Of a stretch of 64,000 nucleotides of DNA, positions 11,779-20,824 are shown piece by piece. The stretch covers positions 1 to 64,000 of the forward strand of contig CAJFTY010000060.1 of assembly GCA_904420045.1 (NCBI GenBank), given 5' to 3'. A program made the position numbers and the translations under genes. Origin of the DNA: Candidatus Metaruminococcus caecorum. Lineage in GTDB: Bacteria > Bacillota > Clostridia > Oscillospirales > Ruminococcaceae. Position 1 is the first letter of the stretch. Each line of letters opens with the position of its first letter. The notes under the pieces are model-generated. The model made no database searches. It saw nothing but the letters and a program-made list of their open reading frames with translations, and was not told the DNA's origin.

Positions 11779-12744
11779 TTAAAAAAAGTACTGCAAACAG
11801 GCTTTAATGTTGGTGTATGTCCCGTCCTCCCCGGCGTGGAGGTGCACGTAATAGGCCCTGAATTCCAGGTCTTCGCTCCCCTGCGCCTCGGGAAATTTCA
11901 CCACGCTCCCGATTTCCATATCCCGAATTCCCGGAAGCACTGCCTCCAGGGTTTGGGAATGGATATTGGAGCGGCTGAGGGTTTCTTTTCCGTATTGAGA
12001 CAGGTTTTGGTACCACCGTTCGCTGGGGAACAGATACCGTTCCCGGCGCACATTTTCCAGCAGCGCGACGCCGTTGTCCGTGGAGTAACTGAAATCCTCA
12101 TCCTCGGTTTCATAGCTGTTTTTTAAATACACCCGGGACAGCATTTCCCCCCGGTTGCGGTGAAACGTCAGGGAGGAATACCGCAGCCCGTCCGAACGCA
12201 AGTTGGATACCCAGAACACATCCTGAACCTCCGACGCGGTGTCCTTTAAATATCCGTCCCGGGTCACACAAAGGGGCCGCCGGTAGCTTTGACGGCAGTA
12301 CAAGTCCACAACGTCCCAGCAGGACATGCCTTTTTCCACCACCAAATAGTTCTGCTCCTTGTCGGAACTAAACCGGATGCCGCGGACGCCGTAGGGCTCG
12401 GCAAACTGCTGGAACACCGTTTGTGGCGTGAGCTTAAAATAGACGCCGGGCTTGGGCTGGTTGTCCGCCATTCCGGCGCTTAAACCCCGGCACCGCAGCA
12501 GCCGGCGCATTCCCTGATTCGTCTGAAGAAATGACTGCACGTCCACCTTACCCTCAAAGATGATCCTTCCGTCCAGGTGGATAAACACCTCCTGATACAC
12601 CCGGCCGGGCTTGGCAAACGCCGCCTCCAGCTCCAGGGAATCGCAGGGCTCGTACCGATCAAAGATCAGATCCAGCCGGGTGACCGGGGCAATCTCCTCC
12701 CACATGGATTCGCCGGTTCTTTTTCCATATACGCGTATGGTCAT
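11779..12744 (-). CDS. Phage baseplate hub / late control gpD-like (XkdQ-type) protein
   Basis: Last gene of a phage structural operon; MTIRVYGKRTGESMWEEIAPVTRLDLIFDRYEPCDSLELEAAF; hub-like N-terminus FIHLDGRIIFEGKVDVQSF. Confidence 0.65.
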   Translation of the reverse strand: MTIRVYGKRTGESMWEEIAPVTRLDLIFDRYEPCDSLELEAAFAKPGRVYQEVFIHLDGRIIFEGKVDVQSFLQTNQGMRRLLRCRGLSAGMADNQPKPGVYFKLTPQTVFQQFAEPYGVRGIRFSSDKEQNYLVVEKGMSCWDVVDLYCRQSYRRPLCVTRDGYLKDTASEVQDVFWVSNLRSDGLRYSSLTFHRNRGEMLSRVYLKNSYETEDEDFSYSTDNGVALLENVRRERYLFPSERWYQNLSQYGKETLSRSNIHSQTLEAVLPGIRDMEIGSVVKFPEAQGSEDLEFRAYYVHLHAGEDGTYTNIKACLQYFF

Positions 12745-12756
12745 GGCGTCCTCCCG

Positions 12757-13107
12757 TCAGCTTTCCAAATCTTCCACAAACTCAAAGGCAAAGGTCAGCG
12801 TGTCCGGATCCGGTTGTCCGGTGACCGCCAGACGGGTGCACCACGCCGGGAACCCGGCAAGTCCCGCCACCGTAAGCTGCGCTTTGTCCGCGGTGAGAAA
12901 ATCCGCCTTGAGCGCTTCGTACTGCCCGGACAGATCGTCCCCATACAGCATCCCGGTGCCGGTCACCACCCGGGGGCCAAGGCCCATATCCTCAAACAGT
13001 TCCCCACCGTTTGGGAGCGGCGTGCGGATGTGGGCCCGCCTGTGCTCAATGGTAAACGAGGCGGGGTTGACCGGAAAGCTTTTCCCCCCGTATGCAAACA
13101 CGCTCAT
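12757..13107 (-). CDS. Short phage tail protein resembling the N-terminal domain of Mu gpN (DNA_circ_N-like)
   Basis: GGELFEDMGLGPRVVTGTGMLYGDDLSGQYEALKADFLTADKAQLTVAG...TLTFAFEFVED; context. Confidence 0.5.
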   Translation of the reverse strand: MSVFAYGGKSFPVNPASFTIEHRRAHIRTPLPNGGELFEDMGLGPRVVTGTGMLYGDDLSGQYEALKADFLTADKAQLTVAGLAGFPAWCTRLAVTGQPDPDTLTFAFEFVEDLES

Positions 13108-13391
13108 ACCCCGCCCCCATTCTCCGCCATGCGGGTTGCCGCCCGCAAAAGATCGGAAAACGGCAGCCGCCTGAGCGCGTCGTATCCCGATTCAAAGGCC
13201 CTTACCCCGTTTTGATATAGGCATATGGAGCACCAGGTTCCCACCTGGCTGAGCGTCTGGGCCAGCGGGGAGTCCCCCGCGTCCTTGGGGCGGATATTCT
13301 GTTCCAAGAGGGCCGCCTGAAGGCAGAACTCCTTTTTGGAAAATCCCGCGCGCACCTCATAGGCCCCGCTGGATAATACGAGCTGTTTCAT
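13104..13391 (-). CDS. Phage protein, position consistent with a tail assembly chaperone
   Basis: 4-nt overlaps with both neighbours; small protein immediately after the putative tube gene. Confidence 0.45.
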   Translation of the reverse strand: MKQLVLSSGAYEVRAGFSKKEFCLQAALLEQNIRPKDAGDSPLAQTLSQVGTWCSICLYQNGVRAFESGYDALRRLPFSDLLRAATRMAENGGGV

Positions 13392-13786
13392 TTCGATTCG
13401 CTTTCCTCCGTTCTGTCCCCGGCGGTCAGTTCCATGACGTTGTACCAGACGCCGTCGGGCTCGACGGTCTGCTTGAGCTCGGTCCACCGGCACCCGGAAT
13501 AAACAACGCCGCGCCCATCTTGCCGGACCGTCAGGGAAAAGTCCCACAGTTCGAACAAGTCCGGCTGCACAAACGGACCGGCCGGCCGGTACTGGAAAAG
13601 GCTCAGCCGGTACCGGGGCTTTCCCAGCAGCGTCTGCCGCCCTTTCCCGGCCTGGGGGGCGAACTGCTCCGCCTCCCGTTGTTCTCGCCGGGCCTGTACG
13701 GTGAGCTTTTGCACAAATCCAGCCGGCTTGCCGCCGATCAAAATTTCAATTTCGTTTCCGGCGCTTGCCGGCAGAAGTTCTTTCAT
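13388..13786 (-). CDS. Putative phage tail tube protein
   Basis: MKELLPASAGNEIEILIGGKPAGFVQKLTVQARREQREAEQF...; position after the tail completion gene. Confidence 0.45.
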   Translation of the reverse strand: MKELLPASAGNEIEILIGGKPAGFVQKLTVQARREQREAEQFAPQAGKGRQTLLGKPRYRLSLFQYRPAGPFVQPDLFELWDFSLTVRQDGRGVVYSGCRWTELKQTVEPDGVWYNVMELTAGDRTEESESK

Positions 13787-14238
13787 GATTCTCCTCCGGT
13801 TCCCTGGTTTTTCAGCACCGCTTTCAGCACGGCGGCGGCCGTAAGCTTGACGCCTCCGGTGTCCGGATCGTCGGACAGCTCGCTGCACTCCACAGACGAA
13901 AAAGCAAACCCGCTGTCAAACGCCAGAAAGGATAGGAGCTCCCCCGCCAGCTCCTGCAGCCTGCCGCCGCCCTGATCCGGCCCGGCGTACAGGGTATACG
14001 CCACCGTAATGGTCAGCGCCCGGCCGGACAGGGTCGCGCCGTCCCCGCCGCACCCCAGCAAATCCCCAGGATCACAGGACGACATCGCCGCTTTTTGGAC
14101 CCCGATCTGGATTTCCGGCGCGTCCAGCGGGAGAATTTCCCTCGCCGGAAATTCAGCCCCCACCCGGCATCCTGCAAAGGCGGGGGCGTTTTTCAGTTCC
14201 TCCGCCAGAGCGGCGGTTAACTGTTCAAACGTTGTCAT
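13783..14238 (-). CDS. Phage tail terminator/completion-like protein
   Basis: MTTFEQLTAALAEELKNAPAFAGCRVGAEFPAREILPLDAPEIQIGVQ...; operon position. Confidence 0.45.
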   Translation of the reverse strand: MTTFEQLTAALAEELKNAPAFAGCRVGAEFPAREILPLDAPEIQIGVQKAAMSSCDPGDLLGCGGDGATLSGRALTITVAYTLYAGPDQGGGRLQELAGELLSFLAFDSGFAFSSVECSELSDDPDTGGVKLTAAAVLKAVLKNQGTGGES

Positions 14239-14560
14239 CGGTTCCCTCCGTCCTCTTCATCAGCGCCCGCACATACAAACGCTTCCCCGCCAGGCGCATT
14301 TCTTCGCAGCGCAGAACCCGGTAAATCTTTTTGCCCCGGCAGATTATGTCCCCCGGCGCGGGGCCGGGTTCCCCCAGGTACTGAAACCGCCCCCGCCGGG
14401 TGATCCCCCTGGCCCCCGCGGCGCGCTCCGGCGCGTCCGCGTTGTCCTTGACGGTGGTGAGGATTCCGTGCACCGTCCAGGAGTTTTGTTCCCCCCGCTT
14501 GCAGCAGAGGGTTTCCCCATACCGGCGCAAAAACTGCTCCAGCGCGCGGATTATCCACAT
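14225..14560 (-). CDS. Phage head closure / head-tail joining-like protein
   Basis: MWIIRALEQFLRRYGETLCCKRGEQNSWTVHGILTTV...RFQYLGEPGPAPGDIICRGKKIYRVLRCEEM; operon position. Confidence 0.45.
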   Translation of the reverse strand: MWIIRALEQFLRRYGETLCCKRGEQNSWTVHGILTTVKDNADAPERAAGARGITRRGRFQYLGEPGPAPGDIICRGKKIYRVLRCEEMRLAGKRLYVRALMKRTEGTDDNV

Positions 14561-14934
14561 AGGGTCACCGCCTGACGGAAGAGAAATCCCGAATCGGTCA
14601 GATAAGGGGCTAAAGCCAGTAGGGATTCCTCTTTGAGCGCCTTTGCCCGCTCAAGGCGGGAGCTTCCGTCCTCGGGGGTGGCCGTCACCTCTCCTGCCTT
14701 TACAGCGGGCTCGGGGGCCGTCGTTGTCAGATAGCGGCAGGCCGCCATGGCCGCGCAGGCCCAGGTCAGGATTTCCCCCGGCTGTGCGCCGGGCCTAAGC
14801 CTCGCTTCCAGCTGCCGGATGCAGGCGTCGATCAGCGGAAGCTGAATGGCCGCCTGCTCCGGGCAAAGCCCGGTCATCTGCCCAAACAGGGCCGTCACGC
14901 TGTTTCTCTCCAACGCGTTTTCCTCCCTTGTCAT
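14551..14934 (-). CDS. Phage head-tail connector-like protein
   Basis: LIDACIRQLEARLRPGAQPGEILTWACAAMAACRYLTTT...LLALAPYLTDSGFLFRQAV; directly downstream of the capsid gene. Confidence 0.45.
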   Translation of the reverse strand: MTREENALERNSVTALFGQMTGLCPEQAAIQLPLIDACIRQLEARLRPGAQPGEILTWACAAMAACRYLTTTAPEPAVKAGEVTATPEDGSSRLERAKALKEESLLALAPYLTDSGFLFRQAVTLCG

Positions 14935-14986
14935 GATCGGCGGAGAAGGGCTTTGCGCCCTTTCTCCGCATATTTCTGAATCCGTG

Positions 14987-15997
14987 TTACACCTTGAGCA
15001 CCTTGGCCGCGTCCCCGAAGATCTTCGCAAAGCCTGTGATGGAGGTAATCGCGCTGCGCTCCATCTGCCGGTCGATCAGCTTGTCGTGCTCGATCATCAC
15101 ATCCCCGGCGGACACCATCTCCAGCGCGCACCGGCGGTCTAAGCCGATGATCTTGCCGGCGGGCACGCAGCTGGAACGGATCAGCGTGGCCCCCACCGGG
15201 GTCACCAGCTTGCCGGTGCCGTGGAAGGTAAGCCCTGCCGCCGCGTCCTTAAACTCGTCCAAATTGAGCAGCTTGCCCATCACGTCGGGGGCGGCGATCA
15301 TGGTGTTGAGCTCGTACCGGTCGAAGGAATTCCACAGCTTGACAATGTCCCCGTAGGTCACTGTGCCGGGGGTTTCCACCGAAATTTCATCGGCCGGGCC
15401 AAGGTTTCCGTCGCCGTTTACTAAAACGTTCACCGCATCCTTCATCTGGGAACGGGCAATGTACGCGCCGATCTGCTTGAGAGTGACGGTAAACAGATCC
15501 AGCCGCTGGAACCGGATGGCCTCGTAGGACGCCACCAGCATTCTGCCCCGTTTGACCAGCTTTACAAAATTTTCCTGCAGGGTGATTTTGGTTGTGGGGA
15601 TCGCAGCGCCCTCCGCCACGGTTTTCAGCTCCTTGTCCTCCTCGGAGGGGGTGGAGCAGATGCTGCGGTAATCCAGGCCGTTGATCATCGTTCTGGTGGC
15701 GACGATCTCGTTTAGACAATTCGCTTCCTCCATGCCTTGGCGAACCGCCCGGGCCACATACTCCGGGAACAGCGCAGCGGAATCCGCAGTGGTGAAAAAT
15801 TTTTCCACCACGTCTGACGCCGCGCCGGACACCTTGATGTCAAACCGCTTGAGCTGCCGCTGAAACGCGTCCAGATCCGCCAGTTCGGTGTTTTTGTACG
15901 CCGCGCTGGGGTCCAGCGCCTCCAGCGCCTGGGTAAAAGTTTTTCCCGCCAAATTGTAGAGGCTCTTGTCAATCTTGATTGATTCGTACTGTGCCAT
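14987..15997 (-). CDS. Phage major capsid protein (HK97-fold family)
   Basis: MAQYESIKIDKSLYNLAGKTFTQALEALDPS...VNVLVNGDGNLGPADEISVETPGTVTYGDIVKLWNSFDRYELNTMIAAPDVMGKLLNLDEFKD. Confidence 0.75.
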   Translation of the reverse strand: MAQYESIKIDKSLYNLAGKTFTQALEALDPSAAYKNTELADLDAFQRQLKRFDIKVSGAASDVVEKFFTTADSAALFPEYVARAVRQGMEEANCLNEIVATRTMINGLDYRSICSTPSEEDKELKTVAEGAAIPTTKITLQENFVKLVKRGRMLVASYEAIRFQRLDLFTVTLKQIGAYIARSQMKDAVNVLVNGDGNLGPADEISVETPGTVTYGDIVKLWNSFDRYELNTMIAAPDVMGKLLNLDEFKDAAAGLTFHGTGKLVTPVGATLIRSSCVPAGKIIGLDRRCALEMVSAGDVMIEHDKLIDRQMERSAITSITGFAKIFGDAAKVLKV

Positions 15998-16056
15998 AGG
16001 TCGCATCCTTTCTTCTTTCTTTTTCTTCCCCGATCCATCCGGGAGCTTTCTGCTTT

Positions 16057-16416
16057 TTACAGCAGGATGGTGACGGCCTTGGTTTGGGTGTCCACCGCCA
16101 TGGTCAGCCGCTTGATCCCGTCGGCGCTGACCTGCACGGCCTTGTCGCTGCCGGCGGTAAAGCCGTTGTAGCCCACCGTGGGCGCAGAATCCCCGGTGTA
16201 GGGCAGGGTGATCGCCCCCCGGATCTGCACGCCTGCGTAACCGCCGTTGCGGCTGACGCACACCCCGGCAAAGTGTTCCTTCGCCGCGGATTTTTTGACC
16301 TCGCCGCTGGCGGACAGGGTCACCACGTCTCCCACCGCGGGAAGGGTGTCCTCCTCCCCTGCTTTGCAGGCAAACGTGGCCACCGTGCGGCCGATTCCTT
16401 CAAAACCTACGTTCAT
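16057..16416 (-). CDS. Capsid decoration/head-associated protein (putative)
   Basis: Small protein between protease and capsid genes; DTLPAVGDVVTLSASGEVKKSAAKEHFAGVCVSRNGGYAGVQIRGAITLPYTG. Confidence 0.5.
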   Translation of the reverse strand: MNVGFEGIGRTVATFACKAGEEDTLPAVGDVVTLSASGEVKKSAAKEHFAGVCVSRNGGYAGVQIRGAITLPYTGDSAPTVGYNGFTAGSDKAVQVSADGIKRLTMAVDTQTKAVTILL

Positions 16417-16436
16417 GTTTTCTTCCTCCCATGTTG

Positions 16437-17420
16437 TTAAATTTGAAACGGGGCGTTGCGGGCCTCGTTTTCGTTTTGTTCCTCCGGCAGCAACTGACAG
16501 GTTTCCCTGCCGTCGAGCTTTTTGGAAAACGCCTTGCACATCTGGTCCAGCTCCTCTGCGTCCATCCCCTGTACCGCGCTTTGCAGCACGCCGGCTGGGA
16601 TTCCGCAGTCCGCCAGATATCCCAACCGCACCGCGTCCTGTCTTAGGCGGCCAAGATACGCTTCTCCCGCCCGGGCGTTTTTCTCAAGCTCCCGGATCAG
16701 CGCGGAAAGCTCTCCCGCCTCCGGGCCGGTCAGATAGGCGGCGCCTTTTTCCACCGCCGCCAAAACCTCCTCCCGGCTGCGGGGAGGAAGAACGCCTTCC
16801 CGCTCCCGGTAGGATTTGACCACCCCCGCGCCCACCTGGGCGGGAACGGCCACAAACGACCACTCGTAGGCGTCGGTAGGCTCGTCCAGTTCCACGCAGC
16901 ATTTCACCTCGCCGTAGGTCTCCCCCGGGCGGTGGCCGCAGGGGTCGTGACGGGGATCCTTGCCGCACACCGAGCAGGCGGATTTGGCCACTGCACAGCC
17001 CACGCTGACCTCCTTTTTGATGCCGCCGTCGATCTCCAAAATCAAATCGGCGTTGGCCTTGGTGCGCACCATATACGCCCGGGCCTTTAAGCGGCGGTAG
17101 GGCTCCCCTGCACAGGTCGTCCGCTCCGGGTCCTCCTCCACGGCCGTCTCAAAGATGCGGGCAGTCTGGTTGTGCCCCTTGGGGTTGTGGTCAAAAATCC
17201 CCGTCTTGCCCACAAACAGCCCGCTGAGGGTATGAAGCGCCCTGGTGGTAAAACGCTCCCCGTCCCGGTCGATCTCATTGTCACACAGCACCACCGGGAA
17301 CACGTACACCTCCTGTGCCGTCAGCTTCCGGCGGGTAAACTTGTTGATGGTTTCCATGTCCTGTTCCGTGGGAATTCCTTCCCCTGGAACCCCCTTTTTC
17401 TGGATGGTTGATTCCAGCAT
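16437..17420 (-). CDS. Prohead protease-like protein with a Cys-rich insert
   Basis: GIFDHNPKGHNQTARIFETAVEED, KKEVSVGCAVAKSACSVCGKDPRHDPCGH, AYEWSFVAVPAQVGAGVVKSY; between portal and capsid genes. Confidence 0.65.
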   Translation of the reverse strand: MLESTIQKKGVPGEGIPTEQDMETINKFTRRKLTAQEVYVFPVVLCDNEIDRDGERFTTRALHTLSGLFVGKTGIFDHNPKGHNQTARIFETAVEEDPERTTCAGEPYRRLKARAYMVRTKANADLILEIDGGIKKEVSVGCAVAKSACSVCGKDPRHDPCGHRPGETYGEVKCCVELDEPTDAYEWSFVAVPAQVGAGVVKSYREREGVLPPRSREEVLAAVEKGAAYLTGPEAGELSALIRELEKNARAGEAYLGRLRQDAVRLGYLADCGIPAGVLQSAVQGMDAEELDQMCKAFSKKLDGRETCQLLPEEQNENEARNAPFQI

Positions 17421-17437
17421 GTCTCTCTCCTTCCCCG

Positions 17438-18583
17438 TCAGCCGTTCTGGCGCTCCAGCTGTTCGGCCTGGGCGTTGTACAGTCTGGCCTTGGCGCTTTC
17501 CACCTCGTCCTGGAGGTTGATGGTATTCCATTTGACCACCGGCTCGCAGGGGCAGCCCCGCAGCCGCAGAAACGTCCGGCAGACCCGCATCAGCACCGGG
17601 GTGAGCAGCCTGCGGTAGTATTCCAGCTCACTGGTCAAAATGTCCGCCTGCTGCTTGCTCATCCGCTCGGTGGTGGACCAGTTGAGCCCCAGCAGGAACG
17701 GCGGAATCGACAGCTTGGCGATGATCTGCTCCAGCATCTGGCGCACCGGAACCTGGGTGTCCAAAATCTGGTTGTCCGCCCCGATCACCTTGATGTCCAC
17801 ATCCCCCACCGACACAAAATCCCGCACCTGGCCCCGGCCGCCCGCGCTCATGCCCTGGGACCATTCCCGGGCGATCTGCTGAGCCCGCTCCTTGGCGTAG
17901 GCCCGATCCATATCGCTTCCCGGCTTGTAGGTCACCGCGAACCGGACGTTGCCCACCCGGTCGAAGTTTTTGCCGGTGGCGTCAAAAATCTTGAGCAAAA
18001 TAGAGGTGACAAACGGCAGGCTTTTGAGCACCGACTCCCCCTTGATCCCGGAGGGAGGGGGACTCAGCGCCGTGAACATCACAAGCTGGGGCATTTTCAC
18101 CGGCTGAAGCTCGGCTCCCCGGCGCACGCACACCTGGGCGTCAAAGGGCGTCTTTCCCGCCCGGACCTGAAGCCCGGACAGGGAGGCGTTGTAAAGTCCC
18201 GCCACTGCCCGGCGGTCTTTGGACAGCACGATCTCTCCCACGGCGTTTCCGTAGGTGAGCAGGCTGTCCAGGTATTCCCCCAGAAAGGTTTCCAGCCCCC
18301 GGCCGCCCGCGCCCACCTTCACCTCCCGGCAAAAGCGTTCCAGCTCCCGCTGGCTGGCGGGGTCGCCGCACTCCACCCGAAAGCCGCCAGCCAGCCGGAC
18401 GATCTTGGTCAAAGCGGCGTCTACTAATGGCACCGCCTCCCGAATGGCCTCATAGAGCTTCGCATCCCCGCCCGACAGGGGCGTGTACCCGCTGACCGGC
18501 CAGAAGGGATGGGAAGCCTCCCGCCCCGTCTGCACCGCCGCGGCCGCCGGCTCCGGTTTTTGTTTTGTTTTCAGAAGTCCCAA
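17438..18583 (-). CDS. Phage portal protein
   Basis: DAALTKIVRLAGGFRVECGD, LLTYGNAVGEIVLSKDRRAVAGLYN, LSIPPFLLGLNWSTTERMSKQQADILTSELEYYRRLL. Confidence 0.8.
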   Translation of the reverse strand: MGLLKTKQKPEPAAAAVQTGREASHPFWPVSGYTPLSGGDAKLYEAIREAVPLVDAALTKIVRLAGGFRVECGDPASQRELERFCREVKVGAGGRGLETFLGEYLDSLLTYGNAVGEIVLSKDRRAVAGLYNASLSGLQVRAGKTPFDAQVCVRRGAELQPVKMPQLVMFTALSPPPSGIKGESVLKSLPFVTSILLKIFDATGKNFDRVGNVRFAVTYKPGSDMDRAYAKERAQQIAREWSQGMSAGGRGQVRDFVSVGDVDIKVIGADNQILDTQVPVRQMLEQIIAKLSIPPFLLGLNWSTTERMSKQQADILTSELEYYRRLLTPVLMRVCRTFLRLRGCPCEPVVKWNTINLQDEVESAKARLYNAQAEQLERQNG

Positions 18584-19860
18584 TGGGTTCCCTCCTTTTG
18601 GCTTCTTGACGCGGAAAGGACAAAAAATCCGTCGTCCTCAGGGGCGGCCAGCACCGTGCTAACAAAATACCGAATGTCGTCCATGGCGTGGTCGTTCTGT
18701 TTTTTGGGCGTGTCCCCCGCCGCCCGCTCATCCCAGCAGTACAGGGAAAATTCCCGCAATGTGTCCTTGCAGGAGGGGGAGAACAAAAGCCTCCCCTCTT
18801 TCAGTGCGTCCGACACCCGTCGGATGCCGGACACCACGTCGTTTTTCGCCGGGATCACCCGAAACCGCCCGTGGCGGCGGATGCACTCGATGAAGCTGGC
18901 GGCGGAGGGGTCGACGATCACCGCCGTCACCGGAAGTCCGCCCGCCAGCTCCTCCAGAGCCCGGTAGTGCTCCTCGTCGGTGCGGCTTTCCCCCTTTTCC
19001 CGGGCGTCGTAGTAGTACTCCCGCAGGCGGTGCCAGCTCCCGCCGCACCGGCCCCAAAGCCCCGCCGAGGTGGGGTTTAACGTCCCATAATCGCAGGACA
19101 GGTAGTACTGCTCGCACCGCTCGGGCGGGTGGGCCACGTGTCTCGCTTCGCTAAACATGGGATAAATCCGCCCCGAGGCCGCCACCCATTTTCCCAGCAC
19201 GAACCGGTCGTAAAACGCCCCTTCGTACAGGGATTCATACCGCTTTCGGATCGCCGGGGAAAGCGAAGGGTTGTCCTCCATGGTAAAGTGCAGGTACAGG
19301 GCGTTTTTCTCCCGGGCCTTTTGGATCCACTCCCGGTAAAACCAGTGGCGGGGGTGCTCGGGGTTGCAGTTAAACCAAAATTTCGAGCCCGCCACGCTGC
19401 ACCGGGCCAGGGCCTGTTCCACAAAGCTGCGGGGCATCAGCGCCACCTCGTCAAACAGCACCCCCGCCAGAGTCGCCCCCTGGATCAGCGCGGCGGAGGA
19501 CTCGTCCTTTCCCCCAAACAGGTACAGGGTGTTGCAGTGCTTTCCCCGCCGGATCTGAAGCAGGTTTTTGCTCACCTGCTCCCGGCAGGTAAACCCCAGC
19601 TCCTCAAGCCTTGCGGTCAGCGGGCGCACCACGTTGCGCCGCAAAGAGGTCACCGTCTTGCCGCACAAAGCGAAGGACTCCCCTTTAAACCGGGAGAACG
19701 CCCACAGCACAAAGGACAGGGACATGCACAGGGTCTTTCCGCTTCGCACCGCGCCGTCGCAGATGATCGCATCCCGATCCCGGTCGGGGCTGCCCGGCGT
19801 CCACCAGGTCATCACCCGCCGCTGCTTGTGGGAAAACGCCGCGATCTCAGTCATGGGCAT
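18571..19860 (-). CDS. Phage terminase large subunit (PBSX family)
   Basis: ICDGAVRSGKTLCMSLSFVLWAF Walker A, GVLFDEVALMPRSFVEQALARCS Walker B region, FWFNCNPEHPRHWFYREWI, CDYGTLNPTSAGLW nuclease domain. Confidence 0.92.
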   Translation of the reverse strand: MPMTEIAAFSHKQRRVMTWWTPGSPDRDRDAIICDGAVRSGKTLCMSLSFVLWAFSRFKGESFALCGKTVTSLRRNVVRPLTARLEELGFTCREQVSKNLLQIRRGKHCNTLYLFGGKDESSAALIQGATLAGVLFDEVALMPRSFVEQALARCSVAGSKFWFNCNPEHPRHWFYREWIQKAREKNALYLHFTMEDNPSLSPAIRKRYESLYEGAFYDRFVLGKWVAASGRIYPMFSEARHVAHPPERCEQYYLSCDYGTLNPTSAGLWGRCGGSWHRLREYYYDAREKGESRTDEEHYRALEELAGGLPVTAVIVDPSAASFIECIRRHGRFRVIPAKNDVVSGIRRVSDALKEGRLLFSPSCKDTLREFSLYCWDERAAGDTPKKQNDHAMDDIRYFVSTVLAAPEDDGFFVLSASRSQKEGTHWDF

Positions 19861-20341
19861 CCTCCCCGCGGGCGGATGGGCCGGCATTTTCCAGGGCCTT
19901 ATACAGCGCGGCGAGGCCGTCGTTCCCCTGGGCGCCGTCCTCCAGCTCCAGCAGTTTTTCCAGCGCCTTCATCCGGTCGAAGAACTTCATCTCCATGCCG
20001 CCGTCTTTGGTCTTTTTGACCTCCGACAGCATGAACAGATCCAGCGCCTGCACCTGCGCCTCCTCCAGGTCGGGGTAAAACAGCAAAAGGCGTAGGCAGT
20101 CCCCCACCGGGGAAAACGCCAGCCGCCTAAGCCCCGCCAGGGCCGCCCTCTCCTCCGGATGACCGCCCAGCCGGCGAAGCTTCGCCAGATGCCGGCGCAC
20201 CCGGGGCGTTCCCAACAGCCGCAGGCCCTCGGCCTCCGCCTCCTCCGGGGAAAAGCCCGCCCGCAGGGCGGCCTCCCGGGGATTTTGGATTTGCAGATAG
20301 CACCGGCAGAACAAATCCTGCCGGTCGGTGAGTTTTTCCAA
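19847..20341 (-). CDS. Phage terminase small subunit (probable TTG start)
   Basis: LTDRQDLFCRCYLQIQNPREAALRAGFSPEEAEAEGLRLLGTPRVRRHLAKL; directly upstream of terL. Confidence 0.8.
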   Translation of the reverse strand: MEKLTDRQDLFCRCYLQIQNPREAALRAGFSPEEAEAEGLRLLGTPRVRRHLAKLRRLGGHPEERAALAGLRRLAFSPVGDCLRLLLFYPDLEEAQVQALDLFMLSEVKKTKDGGMEMKFFDRMKALEKLLELEDGAQGNDGLAALYKALENAGPSARGEDAHD

Positions 20342-20462
20342 AGCGTTTCATCTCCTCCTTTGTCCTTTCCACCCATCCCCCGTTTGCCGGGAAAAGTTGC
20401 ATGGGCCGGTACAACAGCCGTAAAAAAATCTTTTTTGCACCTGTGAACAAAGGGAAAACTTG

Positions 20463-20491
20463 TTGACAAACCGTGAATGCAACCGTATAAT
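20463..20491 (+). promoter_or_regulatory. Consensus sigma-A promoter of alaS
   Basis: TTGACA-N17-TATAAT. Confidence 0.85.
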
Positions 20492-20499
20492 AAAAATAT

Positions 20500-20812
20500 A
20501 TATAAAAAGCTGTGAAGAGAAAAACCAGCCTGGACAATCCGGCTTTCGCCGTCTTGTTCCGCGCAGCCCGCAAGAGAGGAAAGCCGTTTTGCTGCAAGGC
20601 TTTCGCTGTGCGTCCGGCCGGGGGCCGTCTTGGAGCTTCGGGGGGAACTTTTTTAACCTCCGGCGTTTCCCGCGTTAAGGGAATTGAGGGGCCGGCGTTT
20701 CACAACGTGAAAAGCGCTTGGCAATTTGGGTGGTACCACGGAATCAAAAGTCTTCGTCCCATATCGGCGAGGGCTTTTACTATTTTTTGCCGGATTTCCC
20801 GGCAGTCTTTTA
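20500..20812 (+). promoter_or_regulatory. T-box riboswitch leader of alaS
   Basis: T-box core GCAATTTGGGTGGTACCACGG, followed by TCTTCGTCCC and terminator stem AAAAGTCTTCG/CGAGGGCTTTT with a T-rich tract. Confidence 0.88.
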
Positions 20813-20824
20813 GGAGAGATGAAG

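Noticed and set aside
17408-18427. 339-aa plus-strand ORF opposite the portal gene
   Set aside because: Antisense shadow ORF; the minus strand encodes a recognisable portal protein.
11779-20341. Complete inducible prophage
   Set aside because: No integrase, att-like direct repeats, repressor, replication or lysis genes seen between the flanking housekeeping genes.
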